This document shows, piece by piece, positions 18,173-27,731 of a DNA stretch of 64,000 nucleotides. A model generated the notes under the pieces. The model worked only from the letters and a program-made list of their open reading frames with translations. It had not been told where the DNA came from and did no database searches. The first letter of the stretch is position 1; every line of letters starts with the position of its first letter. The translations under genes were made by a program, and so were the position numbers. Source of the DNA: Streptomyces sp. NBC_00704 (GTDB lineage Bacteria > Actinomycetota > Actinomycetes > Streptomycetales > Streptomycetaceae); assembly GCF_036226605.1 (NCBI RefSeq), contig NZ_CP109000.1, positions 2,042,501-2,106,500 of the forward strand, in the 5' to 3' direction.

Positions 18173-19278
18173 GCGCTCTGCTCCTTCTTGACTTCACGGA
18201 CCGCGTCGAGGAACGCGTCGTTCTCTTCGGGGGTTCCGGCGGTGACCCGCAGCCGGCCGGGCACGCCGTTGTCCCGGACCAGGACGCCCCGGTCGAGGAT
18301 CTGCCGCCAGACGGCGTGGGCGTCCTCGAACCGCCCGAACTGCACGAAGTTGGCGTCGGACGGCGTGACCTCGTACCCGGCGGCGAGCAGCCCGCTCACC
18401 AGCCGGTCGCGCTCCGACTTCAGCTGCTCGACGTACTTGAGCAGCGTGTCCGTGTGCTCCAGCGCGGCCAGCGCGGTCGCCTGGGTGACGGCCGACAGGT
18501 GGTAGGGCAGCCGGACGAGCTGGACGGCTTCGACGACCGCCGGGTGCGCGGCGAGGTAGCCGAGGCGCAGTCCCGCCGCGCCGAAGGCCTTCGACATCGT
18601 CCGCGAGACGACGAGATTCGGCCGTCCTTCGAGCAGCGGCAGCAGTGACGCGCTGTGGCTGAACTCGACGTAGGCCTCGTCGACGACGACCATCGACGGC
18701 TTGGCCGCCTGGGCGGCCTCGTACAGGGCGAGGACCGTCTCGGCGGGGACGGCGGTGCCGGTGGGGTTGTTGGGGGTGGTGACGAAGACGACGTCCGGGC
18801 GGTGCTCGGCGATCGCCTTCTCGGCGGCGGCGAGGTCGACGGTGAAGTCCTCGTGGCGGGGGCCGGAGACCCAGCCGGTCCCGGTGCCGCGCGCGATGAG
18901 CGCGTGCATCGAGTAGGACGGCTCGAAGCCGATCGCGGTGCGGCCGGGCCCGCCGAAGGTCTGGAGCAGCTGCTGGAGGACCTCGTTGGAGCCGTTGGCC
19001 GCCCACACGCCGGCCGCGGTGACCGGGTGTCCCGTGGTGTCGGTGAGGTACTCGGCGAGCCGGGTGCGCAGCTCGACGGCGTCCCGGTCCGGGTAGCGGT
19101 TGAGGTGGCGGGCGGCCTCGCGCACGCGCTCGGCGATCCGCTCGACCAGCGGCTCGGGCAGCGGGTAGGGGTTCTCGTTGGTGTTCAGCCGTACGGGGAC
19201 GTCGAGCTGGGGCGCCCCGTAGGGGGTCTTGCCGCGCAGTTCGTCGCGGACCGGCAGATCGTCGATTCCGATGTTCAC
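18169..19278 (-). CDS. hisC: Histidinol-phosphate aminotransferase
   Basis: PLP aminotransferase that converts imidazole-acetol phosphate to histidinol phosphate. 369 residues from GTG, overlapping hisD by 4 bp. Fold-type I features: [42 protein letters not shown], the Asp and Tyr in VVDEAYVEF and the PLP lysine in [18 protein letters not shown]. Normal length and an intact active site. Confidence 0.96.
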   Translation of the reverse strand: MNIGIDDLPVRDELRGKTPYGAPQLDVPVRLNTNENPYPLPEPLVERIAERVREAARHLNRYPDRDAVELRTRLAEYLTDTTGHPVTAAGVWAANGSNEVLQQLLQTFGGPGRTAIGFEPSYSMHALIARGTGTGWVSGPRHEDFTVDLAAAEKAIAEHRPDVVFVTTPNNPTGTAVPAETVLALYEAAQAAKPSMVVVDEAYVEFSHSASLLPLLEGRPNLVVSRTMSKAFGAAGLRLGYLAAHPAVVEAVQLVRLPYHLSAVTQATALAALEHTDTLLKYVEQLKSERDRLVSGLLAAGYEVTPSDANFVQFGRFEDAHAVWRQILDRGVLVRDNGVPGRLRVTAGTPEENDAFLDAVREVKKEQSA

Positions 19279-20600
19279 TGGACCGTCGGCACCTTCCACC
19301 CGAACCTCGCCTTGATCGCCGCGCCGTGCGCCGGCAGGTCCTCCGCCTCCGCCAGCGTCACCACGTGGTGGGCGACGTCGGCGAGCGCCTCGCGCGTGTA
19401 GTCGACGATGTGGATGCCCCGCAGGAAGGACTGCACGGACAGCCCGGAGGAGTGGCAGGCGCAGCCGCCGGTGGGCAGGACGTGGTTGGATCCGGCGGCG
19501 TAGTCGCCGAGGGACACCGGCGCCCAGGGGCCGACGAAGATCGCGCCGGCGTTCTTCACCCGGTCGGCCACGGCGGCCGCGTCGGCCGTCTGGATCTCCA
19601 GGTGCTCGGCGCCGTACGCGTCGACCACCCTGAGGCCCTCGTCGACGCCGTCGACCAGCACGATCGCGGACTGCCGGCCGGCGAGCGCCGGGACGATCCG
19701 GTCCTCGACGTGCTTGGTGGCCGCGACCTGCGGCTCCAGTTCCTTCTCGACGGCGTCCGCCAGCTCCACGGAGTCGGTGACCAGGACGGCGGCCGCCAGC
19801 GGGTCGTGCTCGGCCTGGCTGATCAGGTCGGACGCGACGTGCACCGGGTCGGCGGTGGCGTCGGCGAGGACGGCGATCTCGGTCGGGCCCGCTTCGGCGT
19901 CGATGCCGATCTTCCCGGTGAAGTAGCGCTTGGCGGCGGCCACCCAGATGTTGCCGGGGCCGGTGACCATGTCGACCGGGGCGCAGGACTCGGTGCCGTA
20001 AGCGAACATGGCGACGGCGGTGGCGCCGCCGGCCGCGTACACCTCGTCGACGCCCAGCAGCGCGCACGCGGCGAGGATCGTCGGGTGCGGGAGGCCGCCG
20101 AACTCGGCCTGCGGCGGCGAGGCCAGGGCGATCGACCCGACGCCCGCCTCCTGGGCCGGCACCGCGTTCATGACGACCGACGACGGGTAGACCGAGCGGC
20201 CGCCGGGCGCGTACAGCCCGACCCGCCCGACGGGCACCCACTTCTCCGTCACCGAGCCGCCGGGCACGACCTGGGTGGTGTGCGTCGTACGGCGCTGCTC
20301 GCGGTGGACGAGGCGGGCCCGGCGCACGGACTCCTCCAGGGCCGCGCGCACGGCCGGGTCGAGCCGCTCCAGCGCCTCGGCCATCGCGCGCGCGGGAACG
20401 CGGACGGATTCCAGCCGCACTCCGTCGAACTTCTCCGCGAAGTCGATCAGCGCCGCGTCGCCCCGATGATGCACGGCCTCGCAGATCGGACGCACCTTCT
20501 CCAGGGCGGCCGAGACGTCGAAGTCGGCTCGGGGCAGCAGGTCGCGCAGGGCGGGGCCCTCGGGGAGGGCGTCGCCGCGCAGATCGATTCGGGAGATCAC
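19275..20600 (-). CDS. hisD: Histidinol dehydrogenase
   Basis: Zn2+/NAD-dependent enzyme performing the last two oxidations to L-histidine. 441 residues from GTG ([10 protein letters not shown]). Signature stretches include [63 protein letters not shown] and [18 protein letters not shown]. The longer ORF beyond the GTG crosses the divergent promoter region. First gene of the eight-gene operon, so its upstream region controls the unit. Confidence 0.97.
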   Translation of the reverse strand: MISRIDLRGDALPEGPALRDLLPRADFDVSAALEKVRPICEAVHHRGDAALIDFAEKFDGVRLESVRVPARAMAEALERLDPAVRAALEESVRRARLVHREQRRTTHTTQVVPGGSVTEKWVPVGRVGLYAPGGRSVYPSSVVMNAVPAQEAGVGSIALASPPQAEFGGLPHPTILAACALLGVDEVYAAGGATAVAMFAYGTESCAPVDMVTGPGNIWVAAAKRYFTGKIGIDAEAGPTEIAVLADATADPVHVASDLISQAEHDPLAAAVLVTDSVELADAVEKELEPQVAATKHVEDRIVPALAGRQSAIVLVDGVDEGLRVVDAYGAEHLEIQTADAAAVADRVKNAGAIFVGPWAPVSLGDYAAGSNHVLPTGGCACHSSGLSVQSFLRGIHIVDYTREALADVAHHVVTLAEAEDLPAHGAAIKARFGWKVPTVQ

Positions 20601-20641
20601 GTGGTCAATTCTCTCAGACCGGGATCGGGGGTCGTCCGCGC

Positions 20642-20658
20642 GTATCAATGGCTGATAC
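20642..20658. promoter_or_regulatory. Inverted repeat in the hisD divergent promoter region
   Basis: GTATCA and TGATAC flank a 5-bp spacer, 42 nt upstream of hisD and 110 nt upstream of the divergent gene. It is AT-rich for the genome. It may be an operator or overlap a -10 region. Confidence 0.4.
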
Positions 20659-20767
20659 AGAACATGGCCGGAATCCGGAAGACGCTCTTCGCCCGCGGAG
20701 TCCCGGGGCCGCCGACCGGGCATGAACAGCCGTGCGAACGCAGTGCGTGAGGGAAGAGGAGCGTGGA

Positions 20768-22357
20768 GTGACCGAGGGGGCGGGCATCCGAACGGGCGGC
20801 GACGCCGGAGAGCTGCCGGACGACCTGACGGCCGCCGAGGCCGGCATGTGGCAGGCCTTCCGCAACGGCAGCGTGTACGACCTGAGCTGCGGGGACACGG
20901 TCGTCGACGATCCGCACGGCGGGCATCCGTGGGGTCCTTCGCGCACCGTGCGGGCCCGGATCGTCGCCTGGCTGCTGCTGGCCGGGCCGCCCGCGCTGTC
21001 CGGCCGGGTGGCCTCGCTGAAGCTGGCCGGCGTGCAGATCAGCGGCTCCCTGGACCTCGCGGGCGGCACGGTCGTGCCGTACGTGGAGATGAAGCGCTGC
21101 CGCTTCGAGCGCGAGGTGCGGCTGCCGGAGGCCCGGTTCGCGACCCTGCGGATGGTGGACTGCTCGGTGCCGCGGCTGGAGGCCGCCCGGCTGCACACCG
21201 AGGGCGATCTGCATCTGCCGCGCTGCCGGTTCCACAACGGCGTGCGGCTCACCGACGCGCACATCGGCACGGACCTGCTGCTCAACCAGGCGATCGTCTA
21301 CCGCGACCGCACCGGCCGCTCGATCGCCGCCGACGGGCTGACGGTCGGCCAGGATCTCCAGGCCGAACTGCTGGAGTCGCACGGCGAGCTGAGTCTGCGC
21401 AGCGCCAAGATCGGCGTCTCGCTGAGCCTGCGCGGGGCGCGCCTGGCCAACCCGTACACGCGGCTGGCGCTGAACGCGCCCCAGCTCACGGTGGAGCGCT
21501 CGCTGTACCTGACCCCGGCCGGCGTCGGGGGCCAGGCGCTCAGCGGCACGACCCCCGCGCGCGGGACGCGCATCCAGCGCTTCGAGTGCCGGGGCGGGGT
21601 GCGCCTGGACGACGGACGGTTCGGCGACGCCGTCGACCTGGAGCGGGCCCGGTTCGCCTTCACGGAGGACCAGGAGCTGTCGCTGCGCCGGGTCCAGACG
21701 TCCGAGCTGCGCTTCCTCGGGGAGCAGCCGGGGCGCGGCAAGGTCGTGCTGTCCGGCGCGCGGGTGGTGAACCTGGTGGACCGGGCGAGCGCGTGGCCGG
21801 GTCCGGGCAGTCTGCACATGGGCGGCTTCGCGTACGAGAACCTGGTGCCGCAGGGCCCGTTCTCGCTGGCGGACCGGCTGCGCTGGGTGGCCGCCGCGAC
21901 CGCCGAGTACGCGCCGGAGCCGTACGAGCGGCTGGCGGCCGTGCTGCGGGCCGGCGGGGAGGACGAGGACGCCCGCGAGGTCCTGCTGGCCAAGCAGCGC
22001 CGCCGGCGCGAGACCCTGCCGCCCGCCGCGAAGCTGTGGGGTTACGCGCAGGACTGGACGGTGGCCTACGGGTACCGGCCGGGCCGGGCCGCGGTGTGGA
22101 TGGCGGTGCTGTGGGCCGTCGGCTCGCTGGCCTTCGCGCACGCCGCGCATCCGGCCGTCGACCCCGGCGGGCATCCGCCCTGGAACCCGGCCCTGTTCGC
22201 GCTGGACCTGCTGCTGCCGGTCATCGATCTCGGGCAGGTGGGCCAGTGGCAGCTGCGCGGGGGCTGGCAGTGGCTGTCGGCGGCGCTGGTCCTGCTGGGC
22301 TGGGTCCTGGCGACGGCGGTGGCGGCGGGCGCGACGCGTCTGCTGCGCCGTGGCTGA
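20768..22357 (+). CDS. Beta-helix-like membrane protein (often mis-named oxidoreductase)
   Basis: 529 residues from GTG, with AGGAG 6 nt upstream. Residues ~60-360 repeat a loose ~20-residue pattern of alternating hydrophobic residues and small turns ([54 protein letters not shown]), which suggests a right-handed beta-helix. An Arg-rich linker ([13 protein letters not shown]) and two or three C-terminal membrane helices ([38 protein letters not shown]) follow. Related Streptomyces proteins carry the label oxidoreductase, but no cofactor motif is visible. Function unknown. Confidence 0.8.
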   Translation: MTEGAGIRTGGDAGELPDDLTAAEAGMWQAFRNGSVYDLSCGDTVVDDPHGGHPWGPSRTVRARIVAWLLLAGPPALSGRVASLKLAGVQISGSLDLAGGTVVPYVEMKRCRFEREVRLPEARFATLRMVDCSVPRLEAARLHTEGDLHLPRCRFHNGVRLTDAHIGTDLLLNQAIVYRDRTGRSIAADGLTVGQDLQAELLESHGELSLRSAKIGVSLSLRGARLANPYTRLALNAPQLTVERSLYLTPAGVGGQALSGTTPARGTRIQRFECRGGVRLDDGRFGDAVDLERARFAFTEDQELSLRRVQTSELRFLGEQPGRGKVVLSGARVVNLVDRASAWPGPGSLHMGGFAYENLVPQGPFSLADRLRWVAAATAEYAPEPYERLAAVLRAGGEDEDAREVLLAKQRRRRETLPPAAKLWGYAQDWTVAYGYRPGRAAVWMAVLWAVGSLAFAHAAHPAVDPGGHPPWNPALFALDLLLPVIDLGQVGQWQLRGGWQWLSAALVLLGWVLATAVAAGATRLLRRG

Positions 22358-22477
22358 CGCGGCCGGGCCGGGGGCTTCCGCGACCGGCCTGCCTTTTACC
22401 TGCCCTTGACCTGGCGGCGTACAACTTTCCGCGGGTTGCCCGCACCCCCTGGCGCAATCTGAAGCTGCGGCTCTTCA

Positions 22478-23521
22478 ATGGTCGGCACCATGGCTCTGCT
22501 GCCCCCCTTTATCCGCGCCTCCCGGACGTCCCGGCCGGCACGGTACGTCGCCCCCCACAGCGCCGCCGGGCTCCCCACCGACGACGAGGTGCTCCTCGAC
22601 GTGCCGGACGACCGGCTCGGCCCCGCGCTCGTCGCGGCCGGCCTGGGTGCCTACGCACCCGCCGCCGCCCTGCTGCTTCGCACCCGCGAACGCGCCGAGT
22701 GGGAGTACCGCGACCGGTACGCCGTCCGGCTGGCGTCCTTCGCCCGCTCCCGCCCGGAGTGGTTCGAGGACTGGCGCGCCGCCGCCCCGCGCGACCCCGA
22801 CGTGCTGCTCGTCTCCGCGCAGCTCGCGGTGGCCCGCGCGTGGGACTCGCCGGCCAGGGCCGAGCTGCTGCGCGAGGTGAGCCCGCTGATCACGGCGGCC
22901 GCGCAGAGCGACGTCCGCGACCCGGTGCCGTGGCGGATAGCGCTGGACCACGCCCGCGGCGCCCGCGCCGGGCACAAGTACTTCGGCGAGCTGTGGGCGG
23001 CCGCGGTGCGCCGCGCCCCGCACCACTACGGCTGCCATGTGGCGGCCAAGCGCTATCTGGCCGAGTCCTGGCACGGCTCGCACCGCGAGTGCTTCGACTT
23101 CGCCGACCGGGCCGCGCAGGACGCGCCCGCCGGCTCCCTCGTCCAGGCCCTGCCGGCCCGCGCGGCCTTCGCCTACCTGACCGACGGCTGCGGCCCCGAG
23201 GTGCCGCGCGAGCGGCTGGAGGCGGCCGCCGACCGTGCCGTCGCGCTGTCGGCCCGCTTCCCGGCGGCCGACCCGTGGCCGGCCGAGATACGCAACGTGC
23301 TCACGTACGTCCTGGTCCGCCTCGGCCGCCGCGACGAGGCCCTCGCCCAGCTGCGTCTGATCGGCCCGTACGCCACGTCCTTCCCCTGGGACCGGTTGTC
23401 CGACGACCCCCTCGGCCACTTCATGGCGGTCCGGGAGGAAGTGGCCTCGGGACGGGCCGGGGAGCCTTCCGCGGGTCCGGGGAGCGGGCACGGCGGACGA
23501 GTCCGCCCGCCGGACCACTAG
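22478..23521 (+). CDS. Hypothetical alpha-helical protein
   Basis: 347 residues, soluble, rich in Ala/Arg/Leu helices; I recognise no named domain. Segments such as DPDVLLVSAQLAVARAWDSP and LVRLGRRDEALAQLRLIGPY look like TPR-style helical repeats. The C-terminal ~25 residues are Gly/Ser/Pro-rich. An ATG 12 nt further in (MALLPPFIR) is an alternative start, and neither has a clear ribosome site. It ends 11 nt before the LON-domain gene and may be cotranscribed with it. Confidence 0.7.
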   Translation: MVGTMALLPPFIRASRTSRPARYVAPHSAAGLPTDDEVLLDVPDDRLGPALVAAGLGAYAPAAALLLRTRERAEWEYRDRYAVRLASFARSRPEWFEDWRAAAPRDPDVLLVSAQLAVARAWDSPARAELLREVSPLITAAAQSDVRDPVPWRIALDHARGARAGHKYFGELWAAAVRRAPHHYGCHVAAKRYLAESWHGSHRECFDFADRAAQDAPAGSLVQALPARAAFAYLTDGCGPEVPRERLEAAADRAVALSARFPAADPWPAEIRNVLTYVLVRLGRRDEALAQLRLIGPYATSFPWDRLSDDPLGHFMAVREEVASGRAGEPSAGPGSGHGGRVRPPDH

Positions 23522-23532
23522 GCTTCTGCGTC

Positions 23533-24273
23533 GTGACCACCGTCCGTCTGCCGCTCTTCCCCCTGAACTCGGTGTTGTTCCCGGGACTCGTGCTCCCGCT
23601 CAACGTCTTCGAGGAGCGTTATCGCGCCATGATGCGCGACCTCCTGAAGACCCCCGAGGACGAATCGCGCCGGTTCGCCGTCGTCGCCATCCGCGACGGC
23701 CACGAGGTGGCGCCCAGCTCCCCCGGCCTGCCCGACCAGACGGCGCTGCCCGAACGCGGCCCCGCGGCCGGTTTCGGCGACGACCCGGTCAAGGCCTTCC
23801 ACGGCGTCGGCTGCGTGGCCGACGCCGCGACGGTCCGCGAGCGCGCCGACGGCACCTTCGAGGTGCTGGCGACGGGCACGACCCGCGTGAAGCTGCTGTC
23901 GGTGGACGCCTCCGGGCCGTTCCTGACGGCGGAGCTCGAGGAACTGCCCGAGGACCCGGGCGAGGAGGCGGGCGCCCTCGCGGAGGGCGTGCTGCGGTCC
24001 TTCCGCCAGTACCAGAAGCGGCTGGCGGGCGCCCGCGAACGCTCGCTGACCACGGGCGCCGACCTCCCGGACGACCCGTCGGTGGTGTCGTACCTGGTGG
24101 CCGCGGCGATGATGCTGGACACCCCCACCAAGCAGCGGCTGCTCCAGGCCCCGGACACGGCCTCCCGGCTGCGGGACGAGCTGACCCTGCTGCGCGCGGA
24201 GACGGCGATCATCCGCAGCCTGCCCTCCCTGCCCGCGGCGGACCTGACCCGCGGCCCGACGAGTCTCAACTGA
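23533..24273 (+). CDS. LON peptidase substrate-binding domain protein
   Basis: 246 residues from GTG, 11 nt after the previous stop and without a clear ribosome site, so translation is probably coupled. The N-terminal LPLFPLNSVLFPGLVLPLNV followed by FEERYRAMMRDLL is the hallmark of the LON N-terminal (PUA-like) domain. The C-terminal helical part includes DDPSVVSYLVAAAMML and KQRLLQAPDTASRLRDELTL. No ATPase or protease domain is present. Free-standing LON-N proteins are of unclear function, possibly substrate adaptors. Confidence 0.9.
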   Translation: MTTVRLPLFPLNSVLFPGLVLPLNVFEERYRAMMRDLLKTPEDESRRFAVVAIRDGHEVAPSSPGLPDQTALPERGPAAGFGDDPVKAFHGVGCVADAATVRERADGTFEVLATGTTRVKLLSVDASGPFLTAELEELPEDPGEEAGALAEGVLRSFRQYQKRLAGARERSLTTGADLPDDPSVVSYLVAAAMMLDTPTKQRLLQAPDTASRLRDELTLLRAETAIIRSLPSLPAADLTRGPTSLN

Positions 24274-24292
24274 CGTCACCGAGAAGGCCCGC

Positions 24293-24796
24293 ATGGCGAA
24301 GAAGTCGAAGAAGCAGCAGCAGTCCGGGGGCACGCCCGCGACGGTGGCCCTGACGGCGGCCGGCGTGGACTTCACGGTCCACGCCTACGACCACGATCCG
24401 AACCACCCGTCCTACGGCGAGGAGGCGGCCCAGGCGATGGGCGTCTCCCCCGACCGGGTCTTCAAGACCCTGGTCGCCGACGTCGACGGGACGCTCACCG
24501 TGGCGGTGGTCCCGGTGGCCGGCTCCCTGGACCTGAAGGCCCTGGCGGCCGCGGTGGGCGGCAAGCGCGCGGCGATGGCCGACCCCACGCTCGCCGAGCG
24601 CACCACGGGCTACGTCCGGGGCGGCATCTCCCCGCTGGGCCAGCGCAAGAGGCTCCCGACGGTCCTGGACGACTCGGCGACCGCCCACGCCACGATCTGC
24701 GTCTCGGCGGGCCGCCGGGGCCTGGAGGTGGAGCTGTCCCCGAAGGACCTGGCGGAGCTGACGGCGGCCGTCCTGTCCCCCATCGGCCGCGGCTGA
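24293..24796 (+). CDS. ybaK: Cys-tRNA(Pro)/Cys-tRNA(Cys) deacylase, YbaK family
   Basis: 167 residues; ATG with GAAGG 5 nt upstream. Clears mischarged Cys-tRNA(Pro) in trans. YbaK features: a Lys/Gln-rich start, ALTAAGVDFTVHAYDHDPNH, YGEEAAQAMGVSPDRVFKTL, the catalytic-site Lys within this helix, TTGYVRGGISPLGQRKRLP and ICVSAGRRGLEVELSPKDL. Lies 19 nt after the LON-domain gene on the same strand. Confidence 0.92.
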   Translation: MAKKSKKQQQSGGTPATVALTAAGVDFTVHAYDHDPNHPSYGEEAAQAMGVSPDRVFKTLVADVDGTLTVAVVPVAGSLDLKALAAAVGGKRAAMADPTLAERTTGYVRGGISPLGQRKRLPTVLDDSATAHATICVSAGRRGLEVELSPKDLAELTAAVLSPIGRG

Positions 24797-24942
24797 GCCG
24801 CCTGCGCCCGCCCGCCCCAGGCCGCCTCCGGCCCGCGGCCGGCGACGGCAGGCGCGCATCGCAGGGCGGAGGGTCGCCCTCGCGACGACGCGGCGAGTCG
24901 CCGTGCCGGACGTCGCGAACCGGACGGGCCTTTCGGAACACG

Positions 24943-24992
24943 CCCTCCAGGACCCTCCAGGACCCTCTAGGACGCCTCCAGGAGGCTCTAGG
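24943..24992. repeat. Near-tandem ~10-bp repeats at the 3' end of the DUF2567 gene
   Basis: Five or more units of the form CCCTCCAGGA/CCTCTAGGA follow each other. One contains the palindrome GCCTCCAGGAGGC at 24974-24986. They cover the stop codon of the DUF2567 gene and its 3' side and could fold into a weak terminator. Confidence 0.55.
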
Positions 24993-25686
24993 ACAGGGGT
25001 GCCCCGTACCCGTCCTTCCCGTGTCCGGATGCCGGCCCGTAGGCCTGGTACTGGTCGGGGTCGCGCGGCCCGAACAGGGCCGTGAGCCCCAGGTGCACCA
25101 GCGCGGCGGCGAACGGCCAGGCCAGGAGCGCGCCCTTCGCCCCGAGCTTCAGCGGCGCGGAGAACGTCACCCCCTTGCCCACCGACCGCGCGTGCGCGAT
25201 CACGTCGGAGTCGGGCCCGAGCCACACCCCCAGCCGCCAGGCCAGCAGCGAGCCGAGGAAGCCGCCGACCGCGAGCGCGACGACGAGCGGGACTCCCCCG
25301 CGCCGCCGCCACCAGAACACCGCGACCGCGCTCACCGCGCCGCACGCCAGGGCCAGCAGCGCGAACGTCCCGTCCACCCCGATCGCCTGTTCGCCCTCGG
25401 TGTCCTTGAAGTAGACGACCCACTGGTCGTCCGCCAGGTCGCCGACGAGCGGCACGTTCGGGGCCAGCCACACCCACAGCAGCCCGAGCAGCACGCCCGC
25501 GACGGCGACCGCGACGGTGATCACGGCGGCCTCGCGCAGTTCGGTCCTCATCCCGGGCCCGTCCTGTCCGTACGCGACGTCGTGGGGGGCGGCGGCCGGA
25601 CCGGCGTGCCCCGCGGGCGACGGCGGCCAGGTCCCGTGCGAGGACGGTTCGTGCGGCGGCGGGGGCGGAGTCAGCGGTGCGGTCAC
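24988..25686 (-). CDS. DUF2567 membrane protein
   Basis: 232 residues from GTG. A Pro-rich cytoplasmic head (TAPLTPPPPPHEPSS) is followed by four predicted helices: AAVITVAVAVAGVLLGLLWV; GTFALLALACGAVSAVAVFWW; GVPLVVALAVGGFLGSLLAW; LLAWPFAAALVHLGLTALFG. The outside loop PNVPLVGDLADDQWVVYFKD is the most conserved-looking part. No function is known. It lies 34 nt after the ABC permease and may share its transcript. Confidence 0.8.
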   Translation of the reverse strand: MTAPLTPPPPPHEPSSHGTWPPSPAGHAGPAAAPHDVAYGQDGPGMRTELREAAVITVAVAVAGVLLGLLWVWLAPNVPLVGDLADDQWVVYFKDTEGEQAIGVDGTFALLALACGAVSAVAVFWWRRRGGVPLVVALAVGGFLGSLLAWRLGVWLGPDSDVIAHARSVGKGVTFSAPLKLGAKGALLAWPFAAALVHLGLTALFGPRDPDQYQAYGPASGHGKDGYGAPLS

Positions 25687-25720
25687 CCTGACATCGTGCC
25701 AGGCCCGCCCGGACGGCGCG

Positions 25721-26545
25721 TCATCGGACGGCGGCCCGGCGGTACGCCCAGGTGGCGACGGCGAGCGAGACGACGCCCACCCCCGCGCACACGGCGAGAT
25801 CGCCGAGCACCAGCGCCCAGTCCGGATCCGTCCCGAAGGTCCGGGCGAACGCCTCGACCCCGTAGGTCGAGGGCAGCAGGTCGCGGGCGAAGCGCACCGC
25901 CTGCGGCATCCGGTCCGGCGGCAGCACGCCCAGCAGCAGCGCGGCCGACATGCCGAGCTGGCCGAGCACCGTGGCCAGCTCCGGCCGCGGCGCGAGCAGC
26001 CCGAAGGCCGCACCGAGCCCGGACAGGGCGGCGCCGGCCAGCGGGATCACGGCCGCGAGGACCCACAGGTGCGTCAGGGGCAGCCCGAACAGCACGCATC
26101 CGAACACGGCGGTCACCAGCGTGCCGGGCACCGTGAAGGAGGCGTACGCCCCCGCCGCGCCCAGCACCACGGCCGCGGGCGGCACGGGCAGCGTCGCGTA
26201 GTGGTCCAGTCCCCCGCTCGCCCGCAGCTGCCCGAAGTACTGGGCGAGCAGGTTCAGCGCGACGAAGGCGACCACCAGCACCGCGGACCCCGCGACCACC
26301 GACTCCGCCTCGTGACCGCCGTCGACCACGCCCCGCATCATGATCAGGATGCCGACCGACTGGAAGGTCGCCACGAACAGCAGCGGGATGCGCGCCACCC
26401 GGGCGCGCGACAGCTGGGCCCGGTACACGGCCGCCAGCGACGGCCACAGCCGGGCGCGCGGCGCGAGTTCGGCGGCGCCGGCGGGGGCGATCCGGGTGAC
26501 GCCCCGGGCGCCGCCCGGCAGAACCTCGGCGGGTACGACACTCAC
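25721..26545 (-). CDS. ABC transporter permease (ABC-2 type)
   Basis: 274 residues from GTG, with GAGGAG upstream. About six membrane helices, including LLFVATFQSVGILIMMRG, SAVLVVAFVALNLLAQYF, HLWVLAAVIPLAGAALSGLG and the C-terminal AVCAGVGVVSLAVATWAY. The layout LDHYATLPVPPAAVVLG and ARDLLPSTYGVEAFAR is that of drug/lipid ABC-2 exporters. The partner ATPase lies directly upstream. The transported substrate is unknown. Confidence 0.88.
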   Translation of the reverse strand: MSVVPAEVLPGGARGVTRIAPAGAAELAPRARLWPSLAAVYRAQLSRARVARIPLLFVATFQSVGILIMMRGVVDGGHEAESVVAGSAVLVVAFVALNLLAQYFGQLRASGGLDHYATLPVPPAAVVLGAAGAYASFTVPGTLVTAVFGCVLFGLPLTHLWVLAAVIPLAGAALSGLGAAFGLLAPRPELATVLGQLGMSAALLLGVLPPDRMPQAVRFARDLLPSTYGVEAFARTFGTDPDWALVLGDLAVCAGVGVVSLAVATWAYRRAAVR

Positions 26546-26648
26546 GTGGCGCTGCTCCTCTTCCCTACGGTTCTCATACCGTCCCATACGGCCCCGCCGT
26601 CCCGCCCGCTCACCCCGGGGCGCCTCGGCCTCCCGGCCTCCCAGGCGC

Positions 26649-27668
26649 TCACGCGCGCACCAGCCCCTGCCGTGCCGCCCCGCCCAGCGCCAGGTAGACG
26701 TCCTCCAGGCTCGGGGTGGCCAGGGTGAAGTCGTCCAGGGCGGCGAAGGCGGCCCCGCCGGTGACGGTGGCGACGACGGCGCGGGCCTCGTCGGGGGCCA
26801 GGCGCAGCGTCCAGCGGCGGCCGGACTCCACGGCCCGCTCGCGCAGCGCGGCGACCTCCGGCACGTCCAGCGGCGCGCGCTCGCGCCACACCAGCTCCAC
26901 CCGCACCTCGCCGGCGACCTGCTCCTTGAGCCCGGTGGGGGTGTCGCAGGCGATGACCCGGCCCCGGTCCAGGACGGCGACCCGGTCCAGGACGGTCTCG
27001 GCCTCGATGACGTTGTGGGTGACGAGCAGCACGGTCGTCCCGCGTTCGGCCCGCCGCCGGTCGACGGCGGCCCACACGGCCCGGCGCGCGACAGGGTCCA
27101 TTCCCGTGGTCGGCTCGTCGAGCACCAGCAGGGGCCGCTCGCCCACCAGCGCGGCGGCGAAACAGGCGAGGCGGCGCTGTCCGCCGGACAGTTTGCGCAG
27201 CGGCCGTCCGGCGAGCGGGGTGAGGCCCAGCTCGTCGAGGACGGCGTCGCGCTCCCGGCGGGCGGCGTGCACGTCGAGGCCGCGCAGCCGGCCGGTGGTC
27301 TCCGCGGCCAGCGAGACGGTGAGTTCGTCGAGGGCGGTGGACTCCTGGCCGAGGTAGGCGAGGATCCGGGCGGCCCGGTCGGGGTGGCGGACGATGTCGT
27401 GGCCGAGGATCTCCACCCGGCCCGCGTCGGGCCGCATCAGGCCGGTCATCTGACGTACGAGGGTGGTCTTGCCCGCGCCGTTGGGGCCGAGGAGCCCGAA
27501 GATCTCGCCGCGCCGGATGTCCAGCCGCACGTCGTCGGTGGCCCGGACCTCGGGGGTGGCGGGAGCGCCGCGCCGGCCCCGGACCGCCGGGTAGGACTTC
27601 GTCAGCCCGCGCACGGCGCACACGACCTCGTCCCCGTGCCGAAGTGCCGATGCCGCGCGCGTACTCAC
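26649..27668 (-). CDS. ABC transporter ATP-binding protein
   Basis: 339 residues from GTG. Walker A is LLGPNGAGKTTLVRQM, the signature LRKLSGGQRRLACF, Walker B PLLVLDEPTTGMDP and the H-loop LLVTHNVIEAE. The C-terminal ~100 residues form the extra domain common in DrrA/CcmA-type exporters, ending FTLATPSLEDVYLAL. It pairs with the ABC-2 permease 103 nt downstream to form an exporter of unknown substrate. Confidence 0.93.
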   Translation of the reverse strand: MSTRAASALRHGDEVVCAVRGLTKSYPAVRGRRGAPATPEVRATDDVRLDIRRGEIFGLLGPNGAGKTTLVRQMTGLMRPDAGRVEILGHDIVRHPDRAARILAYLGQESTALDELTVSLAAETTGRLRGLDVHAARRERDAVLDELGLTPLAGRPLRKLSGGQRRLACFAAALVGERPLLVLDEPTTGMDPVARRAVWAAVDRRRAERGTTVLLVTHNVIEAETVLDRVAVLDRGRVIACDTPTGLKEQVAGEVRVELVWRERAPLDVPEVAALRERAVESGRRWTLRLAPDEARAVVATVTGGAAFAALDDFTLATPSLEDVYLALGGAARQGLVRA

Positions 27669-27731
27669 AAGGCACGAGACTACGGGGTCAGGGACCTCCG
27701 CTCGCCGTCGGGGGCGGCCGGGGGACCCGGT

